Source: Fidelibacterota bacterium (GTDB taxonomy: Bacteria > Fidelibacterota > UBA2242 > JAFGTP01). From it: DNA of 58,054 nt. The stretch lies in the NCBI GenBank assembly GCA_016934035.1, contig JAFGTP010000052.1:1-58054 (forward strand), given 5' to 3'. The notes beneath the pieces were generated by a model that saw nothing but the letters and a program-made list of their open reading frames with translations, searched no databases and was not told the DNA's origin. Made by a program: the position numbers and the translations under genes. Of this stretch, positions 7,722-16,760 are shown one piece after another (within the stretch, counting starts at the first letter, position 1; every line of letters begins with the position of its first letter).

Positions 7722-9857
7722 ATGAAAAAATTTGCCTTTGTGATTATTGTTTTTACCTGGGGCATCTTATTCGCCCAGAATCCTTTTCACCAGATTCGCT
7801 ATTACGATACGCTGTCTGTTGATACCTCAGCCGTTTCAGACAGTCTGGTTTTGAGTGATTCACTTTCCAATTATATGATCGGCCTGGATACCGCTTATTT
7901 AAAATCAATTCAGGAGGTTGATACACTGCAAATTGCCTTTATGGAAGGCGTGAATTTATTCAATACTCAGAAATATTTTGACGCCCTCAGGGTCTTTGAG
8001 AGAATATTAGAAATTCCCAGCTACATCAATCATTTTTACGTTGCCAGTGAGATGATGATCGTGAAGACCTATTTACGATTGGGTAAATATGAAGAAACAA
8101 TCGAAAAGGGGTATGAATTCGAAACGAAGTATGAAACCTCCACCTACCTGGATGATGTCAGATATACCATTGCCGATGCGCTGATGAGTGTCGGCCGGCA
8201 CAGCGATGCCATACTCTATTACCTGAATGTCATGGAAATTACCAATAGCCGAAAATTGCTGGAAAAATGTCGTCAGTCCATTGATATTGTCGTGGATCTA
8301 TTTTTGACAATTGAAGACCTGGAAAACCTCTCCCGGTCTGTCAGGAACCATTATTTTTTTAACTTTATGCTTTCGCTGAAGATCATTGAAAAAAACCACT
8401 TTGATGGTAATATTCTTCATGAGGAAGAAAACCTTGGCCGGGCAAGAAGACAGATCCGTTCTGATTTTTTTCAGGAGGAATTTGACAGGACTGTCCAAAA
8501 AATCAATTTTCGAAGTGGTGGACAAAATTATATCGGAGTCATTCTTCCGCTTTCTGGAAATAAAGCGGATGTGGTGCTGGGTAAAAAACTGCTGGCTGGC
8601 CTGAAAGTCTCCATCCATAGGTTTAATCAGCGATCCAATAAAAAAATTTCAGCCATTGTCATGGATAACAAAGGTGAAATCGTCACCAGCGTGCAATATG
8701 CCCAATATTTGGCGAATAATCCCCGGGTTCTTGCGATTTATGGCCCGGTAAGCAGTGAAAATGTGGTTGCGGTAGCTACTTATGCCAGTGAAAAAGGCAT
8801 CCCGGTTATTTCTCCAACTGCTACGCAAAGTGATATTACTGATTTAGGGGCATGGGTTTTTCAGGCTAATGTAAACCTGGAAAATCTCGGTGAATATCTT
8901 GGAAAATATTGTACCTCTGTCAATGAGCATTCGACTTTTGCAACGCTGGCACCCATCGGAGATTATGGCGAAAAACTGACTGACAGTTTTAGTGAAGCGA
9001 TTGATCTGAACGGCGGCAGAATTGTTTCCCAGCAATGGTACAGCGGGACTCCGGAGCAGTTAAAAATACAATTTAACAATATACGACAGGCCGGTGTCGA
9101 TATGGCCACTGACCGTCTGGCAAGAATAATCGGTGAGAAGCGGGATTCTCTCTATATTCTTTCCATGCAGAAAGGCAGTGACTGGAACAGGGATGATTGT
9201 TTTCTTAATATCACTGATTCTGTCTGCCAACTATACCAGAATGGAAGGATATATGAATTCAGTGTCCCTGAATTGATGGTCTATACAGGATCTATGACCG
9301 AGGACGAATTCAAATTACCCAGTGTTGATTCACTGGACCACAAAATTCGCAGTATTGACGGTTTTTTTATTCCAGCCAGCACCGAAGACCTCAAATTCAT
9401 TTTGCCCCAATTAAAATATTATAATTTTTTTACGAATATTTATGGCACCCGAAACTTGATCAATTCAGAGTTATTGACTCTCAATCGTACCGCTGCCAAT
9501 GGTTTTTATTTTATCTCTGATTATTTTATTGATGACAATTCCTCAAAATATCGCCAGGTGATTAATGACTATCTCAGCATAACCGGTGAAGACCCCGACC
9601 GCTTTGGTGTTTATGGATTTGACACCATGGAAGTCCTTCTGATGGCTTATTACAATTCCAATATGACCCGGAAAAGTATACGTGACCAACTGTTAAACAT
9701 GCCCGTCTATTACGGTTTGGGCCGAAATATTTCCTTTACGGGAAATCAGCCGGGCAGCAATTCCTGTGCTTTCATTGTCACCTACAAAAGAGGACAAATG
9801 ACGCCTGTTGCCAGGGTTGAAAAAGGGTATATTATCCCGGCTGAGAACCAGCGTTAA
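7722..9857 (+). CDS. Periplasmic ABC-type ligand-binding protein with TPR-like N-terminus (LpoA/YraM-like)
   Basis: A 711-residue exported protein with signal peptide MKKFAFVIIVFTWGILFAQ. Residues about 65-220 look like helical TPR units (for example EGVNLFNTQKYFDALRVFERIL). From about residue 270 it becomes a type I periplasmic-binding fold: YIGVILPLSGNKADVVLGKK, MDNKGE, YGPVSSENVVAVATYASEKGIPVISPTATQ, and a C-terminal block with GVYGFDTMEVLLMAY. TPR plus Leu/Ile/Val-binding-like domain is the layout of LpoA/YraM penicillin-binding-protein activators, though the N-terminal half is divergent and there is no lipobox. It may activate a peptidoglycan synthase or bind a small ligand. It starts 15 bases after guaA and probably ends that operon. 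Confidence 0.72.
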   Translation: MKKFAFVIIVFTWGILFAQNPFHQIRYYDTLSVDTSAVSDSLVLSDSLSNYMIGLDTAYLKSIQEVDTLQIAFMEGVNLFNTQKYFDALRVFERILEIPSYINHFYVASEMMIVKTYLRLGKYEETIEKGYEFETKYETSTYLDDVRYTIADALMSVGRHSDAILYYLNVMEITNSRKLLEKCRQSIDIVVDLFLTIEDLENLSRSVRNHYFFNFMLSLKIIEKNHFDGNILHEEENLGRARRQIRSDFFQEEFDRTVQKINFRSGGQNYIGVILPLSGNKADVVLGKKLLAGLKVSIHRFNQRSNKKISAIVMDNKGEIVTSVQYAQYLANNPRVLAIYGPVSSENVVAVATYASEKGIPVISPTATQSDITDLGAWVFQANVNLENLGEYLGKYCTSVNEHSTFATLAPIGDYGEKLTDSFSEAIDLNGGRIVSQQWYSGTPEQLKIQFNNIRQAGVDMATDRLARIIGEKRDSLYILSMQKGSDWNRDDCFLNITDSVCQLYQNGRIYEFSVPELMVYTGSMTEDEFKLPSVDSLDHKIRSIDGFFIPASTEDLKFILPQLKYYNFFTNIYGTRNLINSELLTLNRTAANGFYFISDYFIDDNSSKYRQVINDYLSITGEDPDRFGVYGFDTMEVLLMAYYNSNMTRKSIRDQLLNMPVYYGLGRNISFTGNQPGSNSCAFIVTYKRGQMTPVARVEKGYIIPAENQR

Positions 9858-9865
9858 AAATTCAA

Positions 9866-9925
9866 CGGTTCTGTTTGAAATTATTTTACATAATCTACTG
9901 ATCATCAGGAAATAAAACAGAGCCG
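9866..9925 (+). terminator. Imperfect inverted repeat after the ligand-binding protein gene
   Basis: CGGTTCTGTTT (9866-9876) pairs with AAACAGAGCCG (9915-9925) with one wobble, across a 38-base loop, just downstream of the stop at 9857. No T run follows, so it is at best a weak terminator or mRNA 3' structure. Confidence 0.3.
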
Positions 9926-10042
9926 GAAATTTTCATCTTCAGGGTTTTTTCCGAGTCTATCATTTCACGATTTTCCATGTGAAATTGGAAAATATTTTTA
10001 TATATTTCCTATTATGAACAAATCAATATTATGGAGTGAAAA

Positions 10043-10486
10043 ATGGATATTCAAACGCAACTTAAAAATGATATGATGACTGCCATGAAAGCCAAAGATA
10101 CAGAAAAATTAAATGCTATTCGAATGATTCGTGCTGCCATTCAATCCAAAAAACTGGAACTGAACCAGGAATTAACTGAAGAGGATGTGATGGGAGTATT
10201 AATAAAAGCAGCAAAGCAGCGCAGAGATTCTATCACTTCTTATCGTGAAGGAGGTCGTGAAGATTTGGTTGCGGAAGAAGAAAAGGAATTGTCTATCATT
10301 GAAAGCTATCTGCCACGTCAGATGGATGAATCTGAGGTCACCAAAATTGTGGAAGAAGTTATTGCGTCCACAGGCGCTGTATCCCTACGAGATATGGGAA
10401 AAGTGATGGCGGCGATTATGCCGAAAATAAAAGGAAAAGCCGATGGAAACCTTGTTAATACCATCGTCAAAAGCAAATTAGGTTGA
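10043..10486 (+). CDS. GatB/YqeY domain protein
   Basis: A 147-residue helical protein of the YqeY family, related to the tRNA-binding tail domain of GatB. Family features are DIQTQLKNDMMTAMKAKD, LNAIRMIRAAIQSKKLE, the KAAKQRRDSI motif, ESYLPRQM and the ending GKADGNLVNTIVKSKL. The family often neighbours dnaG and rpoD, and here dnaG lies three genes downstream. The exact function is not settled; tRNA binding or amidotransferase-related roles are proposed for the domain. The start ATG has GGAG (10033-10036). The next gene begins seven bases after its stop. Confidence 0.92.
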   Translation: MDIQTQLKNDMMTAMKAKDTEKLNAIRMIRAAIQSKKLELNQELTEEDVMGVLIKAAKQRRDSITSYREGGREDLVAEEEKELSIIESYLPRQMDESEVTKIVEEVIASTGAVSLRDMGKVMAAIMPKIKGKADGNLVNTIVKSKLG

Positions 10487-10493
10487 TTAGCAC

Positions 10494-11039
10494 ATGACAA
10501 GTATATTTGATATCATCGTTTTAGGAACTCTGGCCGGCCTCGGTTTTTTAGGTTTGCGTAATGGTCTGATTGACGAATTGGCGACCCTGATCGGATTCAG
10601 TTTGGCGATAATTTTCAGCTCTGAATATTATTCTATCGGTGCTGCTTTGGTCATGAACCTTTTTCGGGTCAATGAATCCTTTGGCGCTGTGTTGGGATAC
10701 ATCGTGGTTTTTTTTGCTATTTATCTTGTTTTCAAACTAATAGCCTGGGTTATTCAAAGTTTTGTCAAAATGGTGAAACTGGAGTGGCTGAACAAAATTG
10801 CCGGCCTCTGTTTTGGTGCCTTCAAAGGCTTCTTGCTGATGGGTATAGTTGTCTGGATCATATCGGTTTTCAATGAATTCAAATTGGAACAGCAACTTTC
10901 ACAAAAATCCATGAGTTATGGCCTGCTGAAGGACTTCACAACCTCAGCAGCCAGATTTTTTCATTATGATGATGATCTGGAGAAAATGGCCCATTCCATC
11001 AGAACATTGTTCGGACTGGAAGGTGGAAAAAATATCTAA
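10494..11039 (+). CDS. CvpA family membrane protein
   Basis: A 181-residue inner-membrane protein with about four hydrophobic helices (residues 3-20, 28-50, 64-87, 101-127), matching the CvpA/colicin V production family (FDIIVLGTLAGLGFLGLRNGLIDELATLIG is diagnostic in pattern). CvpA proteins affect envelope homeostasis; the molecular role is unclear. A cvpA-mutS2 pairing is common in bacteria and is seen here, with mutS2 starting two bases after this stop. Confidence 0.88.
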   Translation: MTSIFDIIVLGTLAGLGFLGLRNGLIDELATLIGFSLAIIFSSEYYSIGAALVMNLFRVNESFGAVLGYIVVFFAIYLVFKLIAWVIQSFVKMVKLEWLNKIAGLCFGAFKGFLLMGIVVWIISVFNEFKLEQQLSQKSMSYGLLKDFTTSAARFFHYDDDLEKMAHSIRTLFGLEGGKNI

Positions 11040-11040
11040 C

Positions 11041-13395
11041 ATGAAGCCACATAGTCAAGATAATCTCGGTTTTGAAAAATTGTTAGACATTATTTCCCGA
11101 AAGGCAATCTCGGAATCAGGACAGCAACTCGTTTATCAGATTCATCCTCTTGATGATCTAGGACAGATTTCTGATCGTCAGCAAAAGATTACGGAACTGC
11201 GCAATCTGATCGACAAGGATATTGATATTCCTCTGGCCGAATTTGATGATATTCGCCAGGAGGTCCTTCGCTGCAAAGTGGAAAACACCTATTTTAGCAC
11301 TGATATTCTTCATGCTATTCGGATGATACTCAGCCAGGTCAGTGCCATTAAAAAACACTACCAAAACCATAAAGATGGCATGAAGCATCTGACTGAAATA
11401 ATAGGCCGTCTCAATTCCATGAATTCAGTCAAAAGTCGAATTGCTTTTATTTTAAATGATGAAAATGAGGTCCGGGACACGGCCAGTCCAGCTTTGGCAG
11501 AAATTCGTAAAAATATTGCACGCCTGATGAGTAAACTGGAATCCGAAATGGATCGAATGCTAGCGGTTGCAGCCCGGGAAAACTGGCTTTTTGAACCCAA
11601 TCCAACTATACGGAACGGGCGGCTGGTATTACCTCTCAAATCCGAAGCAAAGCGAAAAATTAATGGGGTGGTGCATGGCCGTTCCACTACAGGCAATATC
11701 GTTTATCTGGAGCCGTTGGTAGCTGTCGAGATCAACAACAAACTCAAAGACCTGGAGGATGATGAAAAAGAAGAAATACGCAGAATCCTGGTCCAGATAA
11801 CCGATTTTATACGTCCTGAATTTTACGACCTTAACAATAATATCCTGTTGCTTTCAGAATTGGATTGTCTGCGATCCTGTGCCATATTTTCCAGAGAATT
11901 TGACGGAGCGCCTCCGATCATCTCCCGGGAGGATAGAGAGTTTGATTTACGAAATGCCAGGCATCCGCTGCTCATGCAGGTGACTGATGTGGTGCCCCTC
12001 AATTTTAACATCAGGCCGGAAATCAAAGTTGTACTCATCACCGGTCCCAATGCCGGCGGCAAGACTGTTGCCATGAAGACTGTTGGTCTGCTGGCGAAAA
12101 TGGCCATGGCGGGATTGCATATTCCTGCTGATATGGAAAGTAAAGTCCCCTTTTTTGATACCTTCCACATTGATATTGGGGATTTTCAATCTATTGAAGA
12201 TAATCTTTCCACTTTTTCCTCACATATTGCCCATCTGGTGAATTTCCTGAAAGCGATGGGAAAGACCAGTTTGATTCTGATTGACGAATTGGGAACAGGA
12301 ACTGATCCTATTGAAGGGGCTTCTTTGGGACAGGCGATTCTAGAAAAATTTTCAGAACGTGGCGCGTTTACCATTGCCACTACCCACCACAGTTCTCTCA
12401 AAGCTTTTGCCGACAGTTGCGATTTTGTCAGTAATGCGGCCATGGACTTTGATACCGATCATCTTTCACCGACTTATAAATTCCGTGCCGGAATGCCGGG
12501 CTCCAGTTACGCCCTTGAAATTGCACGAAGAATGGGGCTGGATAAAGACATCATTGAAAGGGCTTCAAATATTATTGGCAAGGACCAACTGAACCTGGAA
12601 AAATTGCTGATTGAAATCGACCGTGAAAAAACAGAACTGGAAAAAAAGAAATTCGAACTGGAACGAAATAAAAAAACCCTTGATAAACTGGTTGAAGATT
12701 ATAACACAAAATTGAAAGCTATCCGCAAAAAAGAAGAAAAAATTGTCAGTCAACAGGAGAACAAACTGGAAGAACTCCTGCTTGAAACCCGTGCGAAAAT
12801 TGAAAACACAGTCCGGGAAATTAAAGAATCCAATGCTCAGAAAGAATCGATAAAAAAAGCCAAGACTGAGATTGAAAAACTGGAAGAACAGGTTAAAAAA
12901 GACAAGGAAAAGAAGCAAATCAAAAAAGAGCGTATCGCCCAAAAACAGGAATTTCATGTGGGACAATGGGTCGAATTGATCGGATTTGGTACTCTGGGAG
13001 TTGTTTTGAAACTGCAAAAAAACAGCCGCAAGGTCAGTGTTGATATCGAAGGAAAAACGCTATGGGTTGATAAAGTCAGTCTCAAACCGGCTGAAAAAGA
13101 ACCCGAGAAGGAGGACTTTAATCGAATTACCCATTCCGTAAAAATGGACATGGATATTACCTACCGGCTGGATATACGTGGAATGCGATACGATGAGGCC
13201 GAAGCGGAAGTGATAAAATACCTGGACAAAGCATTGCTTTCAGGGTTATCTCAGGTAGAAATCATTCATGGAAAAGGCACAGGTGCTTTGCAAACCATGA
13301 CTCAAAATCTGCTGAAAAATTATCCCGGTGTCAGAGAATATTTTTTTGACAGTATTGAGCGGGGCGGGGCTGGTGCAACAATTGTTAAATTTTAA
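11041..13395 (+). CDS. mutS2: Endonuclease MutS2
   Basis: A 784-residue MutS2, a MutS-related ATPase acting on branched DNA or, in some bacteria, on collided ribosomes. Visible parts are the N-terminal core, GRLVLPLKSEAKRKINGVVHG, Walker A GPNAGGKT (about residues 335-342), the DELGTGTDP Walker B and the TTHHSSLK switch. A long charged coiled coil spans about 515-650, then a KOW-like GQWVELIGFGTLGVVL. The C-terminal Smr nuclease domain has LDIRGMR and HGKGTGAL. There is no mismatch-recognition domain, as expected for MutS2. I use ATG 11041 (MKPHSQDN) directly after the cvpA stop rather than an out-of-frame upstream start inside cvpA. Confidence 0.95.
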   Translation: MKPHSQDNLGFEKLLDIISRKAISESGQQLVYQIHPLDDLGQISDRQQKITELRNLIDKDIDIPLAEFDDIRQEVLRCKVENTYFSTDILHAIRMILSQVSAIKKHYQNHKDGMKHLTEIIGRLNSMNSVKSRIAFILNDENEVRDTASPALAEIRKNIARLMSKLESEMDRMLAVAARENWLFEPNPTIRNGRLVLPLKSEAKRKINGVVHGRSTTGNIVYLEPLVAVEINNKLKDLEDDEKEEIRRILVQITDFIRPEFYDLNNNILLLSELDCLRSCAIFSREFDGAPPIISREDREFDLRNARHPLLMQVTDVVPLNFNIRPEIKVVLITGPNAGGKTVAMKTVGLLAKMAMAGLHIPADMESKVPFFDTFHIDIGDFQSIEDNLSTFSSHIAHLVNFLKAMGKTSLILIDELGTGTDPIEGASLGQAILEKFSERGAFTIATTHHSSLKAFADSCDFVSNAAMDFDTDHLSPTYKFRAGMPGSSYALEIARRMGLDKDIIERASNIIGKDQLNLEKLLIEIDREKTELEKKKFELERNKKTLDKLVEDYNTKLKAIRKKEEKIVSQQENKLEELLLETRAKIENTVREIKESNAQKESIKKAKTEIEKLEEQVKKDKEKKQIKKERIAQKQEFHVGQWVELIGFGTLGVVLKLQKNSRKVSVDIEGKTLWVDKVSLKPAEKEPEKEDFNRITHSVKMDMDITYRLDIRGMRYDEAEAEVIKYLDKALLSGLSQVEIIHGKGTGALQTMTQNLLKNYPGVREYFFDSIERGGAGATIVKF

Positions 13396-13463
13396 AAAAG
13401 TGGCTAAAATAGGACGCTATTCCTTCACAAGCCCGACAGATTCAGGAAGGATGGTATGAGTTT

Positions 13464-15290
13464 TTGGTAAAAATTCCTGAATCGACCATAGAACAGATCA
13501 AAGCCCGGGCTGATATTCTGGATGTCATATCCGAAGTTGTGACATTGACACGGCGTGGCGCCAATTACGTTGGATTGTGCCCCTTTCATGATGACCACAA
13601 GCCTTCCATGAGTGTCTCTCCTGCCAAAGGAATTTACCGTTGTTTTTCCTGCGGGAATGCCGGAAATGTTATCACCTTTGTAATGGAATATGATAAAATT
13701 ACCTTTGTTGAAGCACTGAAAAAACTGGCAGAACGTTACAATATTCCCGTCACCTGGATCAAGGACGATGATGGTGTCAGATCAAGTGATTTTTCCCAAT
13801 TATATGAATTGCATGAGTATGCCAAATCCTTTTACCAAAAACAACTTTACTCAGAAAAAGGCAAAAAAGCCCTTCACTATCTTCACAGCCGTGGATTTTC
13901 TGATGAGGTCATCAAAGAATTTAATCTCGGCTATGCACCATCGTCCTGGGAGGACCTGCTGAACCAAATCAATCGAAAGGTTTATAGTGATAAAATACTG
14001 GACCTGTCGGGATTATTCATTGAGAAAAAAAACAATGCCGGATTTTTTGATCGCTTTCGGGACCGTGTCATGTTTCCTATCAAAAATATTTCCGGAAGAA
14101 CCATCGCCTTTGGTGGCCGGGCCCTGGACCCTGAAGACCCTGCAAAATATATGAATTCACCGGAAACAAAAATCTATAACAAAAGTGAAATTTTATTTGG
14201 CTTTGATATCAGCAAGGATGCTATTCGCAAAAAAGAATATAGCCTGGTGGTGGAAGGATATACGGATTTCCTGCGCCTCTTTGTTTACGGCTTTAAAAAT
14301 GTTGTCGCCGGTTCAGGGACCGCCCTGACCCAGGGGCATGGCAAAGCCCTGCAACGTTTTACGCGTAAAGTGGTGCTTTGTTATGATGGTGATGAAGCGG
14401 GCCAAAAAGCAACGGTCCGGGCGGGATTTATTTTTCTGAAAGCAGGATTTGATGTCAAAGTGATTGTGCTTCCCGAAAAGGATGATCCTGATTCCTTTCT
14501 AGTTGAAAATGGTTATGATGCTTTCTTTGAAAAAATAGTGAAAGCGCCGGATTTTCTCCGGTATTTGCTGGACACAAACCAGCAGAAACTTCAGTCTCCG
14601 GTTGAGAAAAGTGAATTTATAGAGTTCATGGTCAAAGAGATTGCTGAGATTGAGGATAATGTGGTTCGGGATTACATGGTGAAAAACCTGGCTGAAAGTA
14701 TGAACATCAATGAAGAACGAATTATCAGCCAGATGAAGCACTTTTTTAATAAAAAAGCGGCTTTTGCAAAAAATCCGGAAAGTAAAAAAGAAAAAAATCC
14801 AATTCCCGTAATCGAGACTGCCGCAGACAAGGCCGAATTTCACATCTTGGAACTGATTTTGACTCAGCGGCAGGAGCTGATGGACACAGTTTATCATCAT
14901 TTGGATACAGATAATTTTCAACATCCTGTCGCGCGAAAAATCATGGAAGTGATTCTAAGGCGGCTGAATGCAGATAATTCCATTGAAGCAAAAGCGTTGT
15001 TTGATGAAGTATGGAGCAATGATGAGAAAATTTTACTGGCGAAAACTATCGAAGACTCAGCAATTTTGGAAAAAAAAGAGCCTGAGGTGTTGAAAAATTT
15101 GGCCATAGATTGCATTGAGACCCTTTTGATCCACCAAATTAATATCCAAATAAATGAAATACGTCTTAAAATGAAAAATGCCAAACAAAAAGGTTATGAT
15201 GAAATGAAACTGATGAAAGAGCATAAAAGCCTGCAGGACCAAAAAAAAATGGTTACGGAAGCCTTAAGAAATCCATCTGCTAAAATATAA
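13464..15290 (+). CDS. dnaG: DNA primase DnaG
   Basis: DnaG lays RNA primers for replication and binds the DnaB helicase. The 608 residues show the CHC2 zinc finger (C39, H42, C60, C63 in LCPFHDDHKPS and YRCFSCGNAG). The primase core has FGGRALDPEDPAKYMNSPET, and the TOPRIM fold follows (VVEGYTDFL, CYDGDEAGQKA, LPEKDDPDSFL). A variable helicase-binding C-terminal region follows, from about 430. The start is TTG 13464 (MVKIPESTIEQIKARADI), the only start giving a proper N-terminus; an AGGAAGG lies 13 bases before it. The gene ends at a strong terminator. Confidence 0.96.
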   Translation: MVKIPESTIEQIKARADILDVISEVVTLTRRGANYVGLCPFHDDHKPSMSVSPAKGIYRCFSCGNAGNVITFVMEYDKITFVEALKKLAERYNIPVTWIKDDDGVRSSDFSQLYELHEYAKSFYQKQLYSEKGKKALHYLHSRGFSDEVIKEFNLGYAPSSWEDLLNQINRKVYSDKILDLSGLFIEKKNNAGFFDRFRDRVMFPIKNISGRTIAFGGRALDPEDPAKYMNSPETKIYNKSEILFGFDISKDAIRKKEYSLVVEGYTDFLRLFVYGFKNVVAGSGTALTQGHGKALQRFTRKVVLCYDGDEAGQKATVRAGFIFLKAGFDVKVIVLPEKDDPDSFLVENGYDAFFEKIVKAPDFLRYLLDTNQQKLQSPVEKSEFIEFMVKEIAEIEDNVVRDYMVKNLAESMNINEERIISQMKHFFNKKAAFAKNPESKKEKNPIPVIETAADKAEFHILELILTQRQELMDTVYHHLDTDNFQHPVARKIMEVILRRLNADNSIEAKALFDEVWSNDEKILLAKTIEDSAILEKKEPEVLKNLAIDCIETLLIHQINIQINEIRLKMKNAKQKGYDEMKLMKEHKSLQDQKKMVTEALRNPSAKI

Positions 15291-15317
15291 AAAGTCCCGA
15301 CAAAGCGGGACTTTTTT
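15291..15317 (+). terminator. Bidirectional terminator between dnaG and the surface-repeat gene
   Basis: Perfect 8-bp stem AAGTCCCG (15292-15299) / CGGGACTT (15306-15313), loop ACAAAG, followed by T residues and preceded by A residues. It sits directly after the dnaG stop and 25 bases from the end of the convergent minus-strand gene, so it can serve both. Confidence 0.88.
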
Positions 15318-15338
15318 ATGAGAAGCGGATGCTTTTTT

Positions 15339-16454
15339 TTAGAATTGTATTCCAAAGAAGGGACGGCTTTTTTCAAATTCATCATATTCTTCATGGTTAT
15401 CATCATGTCCCAGGTAGGAATGAGAGATACCACCATAAATGCTTAATCTTTCAAATATTTGAAAACCTGCTGAAATTCGAGATTCAAAAATACCCCAAAT
15501 ACTTTCTTTATCTTCCCATTTGTCCAAATTGTAAGGCAGCGCAATTCCGGAACCGATATCGCCTGCGATCCAGAACCTTTTTGTCATCGAATATTGAAGT
15601 CCCACATAGCTGTGAATTGTATGGCAGTTACCCAGTTTTTCAGAATCCTGGATATCGCCGACAGAAAGAACGGAATACCAGTAATTGTTTGGGGCAAATT
15701 TTAATCCTGCCTGGTAATCACTAGCGCCACCGGCCCAGGCTGTGGGATGAACTCGCCCTTCATCTGAAATATTGATTAAGCCAAGGGCGATACCGTCCAG
15801 TTTTTTGGAGCGGTTGATCAAACCAACCTGGACACCTCTGACATGGCCGGCATTGTTGATAATTCCAGCCGCCTGAACACCGGTAACATCCAAAGCATTA
15901 TTGACAATACCGCTATGCTGAAGGCCAACCACATCCTTTGCATTGTTGACAATACCGCTGAACTGGCCACCACGGACTTCTTCTGCTGTACTGACAATTC
16001 CACTGAGTTGAAGACCTTGTAAATCACCGGCAATTTTTCCTGCAATTCCAGTATTCTGAATTCCCAGAAAATTTCCACCGGCATAACTGTAAATTCCTGA
16101 TTCCTGAATGCCGGTAACTTCACCTTCAATTTTTCCCACAATGCCCGAAGTCTGGTAACCGGCAAAATTGCCTTTGATGCCACTGTATATACCCGTTGCA
16201 TCCAGACCCAGGAAATCACCGCTGACTGAATTGGCAATCAGTCCAAGTTGCAGGCCATAGACATTTTTGACACGGCCTGAAAAAAGGGTAAGATGGAAAT
16301 TAGTTGATTTTTCGGCATTGGGGTTTTCATAATCCTTTTCAGCATCCAACACTGAAAAGATAAAGGGCTTAACAGTCTCTTTGTTGAAATAATCGGATTG
16401 TGCAAACATCAGTGATATCATCATCATCATTGCTGTTAAGAATTTTTTTGTCAT
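15339..16454 (-). CDS. Surface-repeat protein (LA_2272-like repeats), exported
   Basis: A 371-residue protein with a signal peptide ending near MFAQS. From about residue 60 to 235 it is built of about eleven imperfect repeats of 14-16 residues. The consensus is roughly G-[LIV]-Q-x-[ST]-G-I-[VY]-x-x-x-x-x-x-[VF]: for example GIQESGIYSYAGGNFL, GLQHSGIVNNALDVT, GVQAAGIINNAGHVR. This resembles the LA_2272-type surface repeats of Leptospira and related envelope proteins, likely a stacked beta structure. The last 130 residues look like outer-membrane strands (YQAGLKFAPNNYWYSVLSVG, AGFQIFERLSIYGGIS) ending in aromatic GIQF. Start ATG has AAAGGAG eight to nine bases upstream. Function unknown; probably outer-membrane associated. 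Confidence 0.7.
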   Translation of the reverse strand: MTKKFLTAMMMMISLMFAQSDYFNKETVKPFIFSVLDAEKDYENPNAEKSTNFHLTLFSGRVKNVYGLQLGLIANSVSGDFLGLDATGIYSGIKGNFAGYQTSGIVGKIEGEVTGIQESGIYSYAGGNFLGIQNTGIAGKIAGDLQGLQLSGIVSTAEEVRGGQFSGIVNNAKDVVGLQHSGIVNNALDVTGVQAAGIINNAGHVRGVQVGLINRSKKLDGIALGLINISDEGRVHPTAWAGGASDYQAGLKFAPNNYWYSVLSVGDIQDSEKLGNCHTIHSYVGLQYSMTKRFWIAGDIGSGIALPYNLDKWEDKESIWGIFESRISAGFQIFERLSIYGGISHSYLGHDDNHEEYDEFEKSRPFFGIQF

Positions 16455-16760
16455 TTTTTCATCTCCTTTTTGTTAGTTAAATTTTTTCTCTATGATTTTC
16501 AAAATTACTTTTAGTTGGCGACATGCAAATATAATTAGCCTCGAATCAGATATTTTATGACTTGTGTCACAAAAAACAGCTGTGGGTTCAGCGGGTTTGG
16601 TTTGAAAGGCCTCTGGTTATATTCCTGTTTTGATGGTTCCCCCTTATGGCCTGATCCGGATTCGATGTATAAATTTTTTTTATTCAGAAAGCAGATATCG
16701 CTTTATGATTTTTCAAAAATTAGTTTTAAATTTATTAAAGTCTAAAAAAGGTGAAAAATC
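16455..16760. promoter_or_regulatory. Divergent intergenic region, 306 bases
   Basis: Separates the surface-repeat gene (minus) from the radical SAM gene (plus). On the minus strand TATATTTG (forward CAAATATA at 16526-16533) matches the FCB -7 box. A palindrome TTGTGTCACAA (16562-16572) lies upstream of it and could be a CRP/FNR-family operator. On the plus strand AAAGGTG (16747-16753) is the ribosome site of the radical SAM gene. I see no RNA gene or convincing ORF here; the small frames crossing it have no family features. Confidence 0.4.

Noticed and set aside
10966..11040. Longer N-terminus for mutS2
   Set aside because: The extra residues would be read out of frame inside cvpA, and an ATG directly after the cvpA stop gives the normal MutS2 start.
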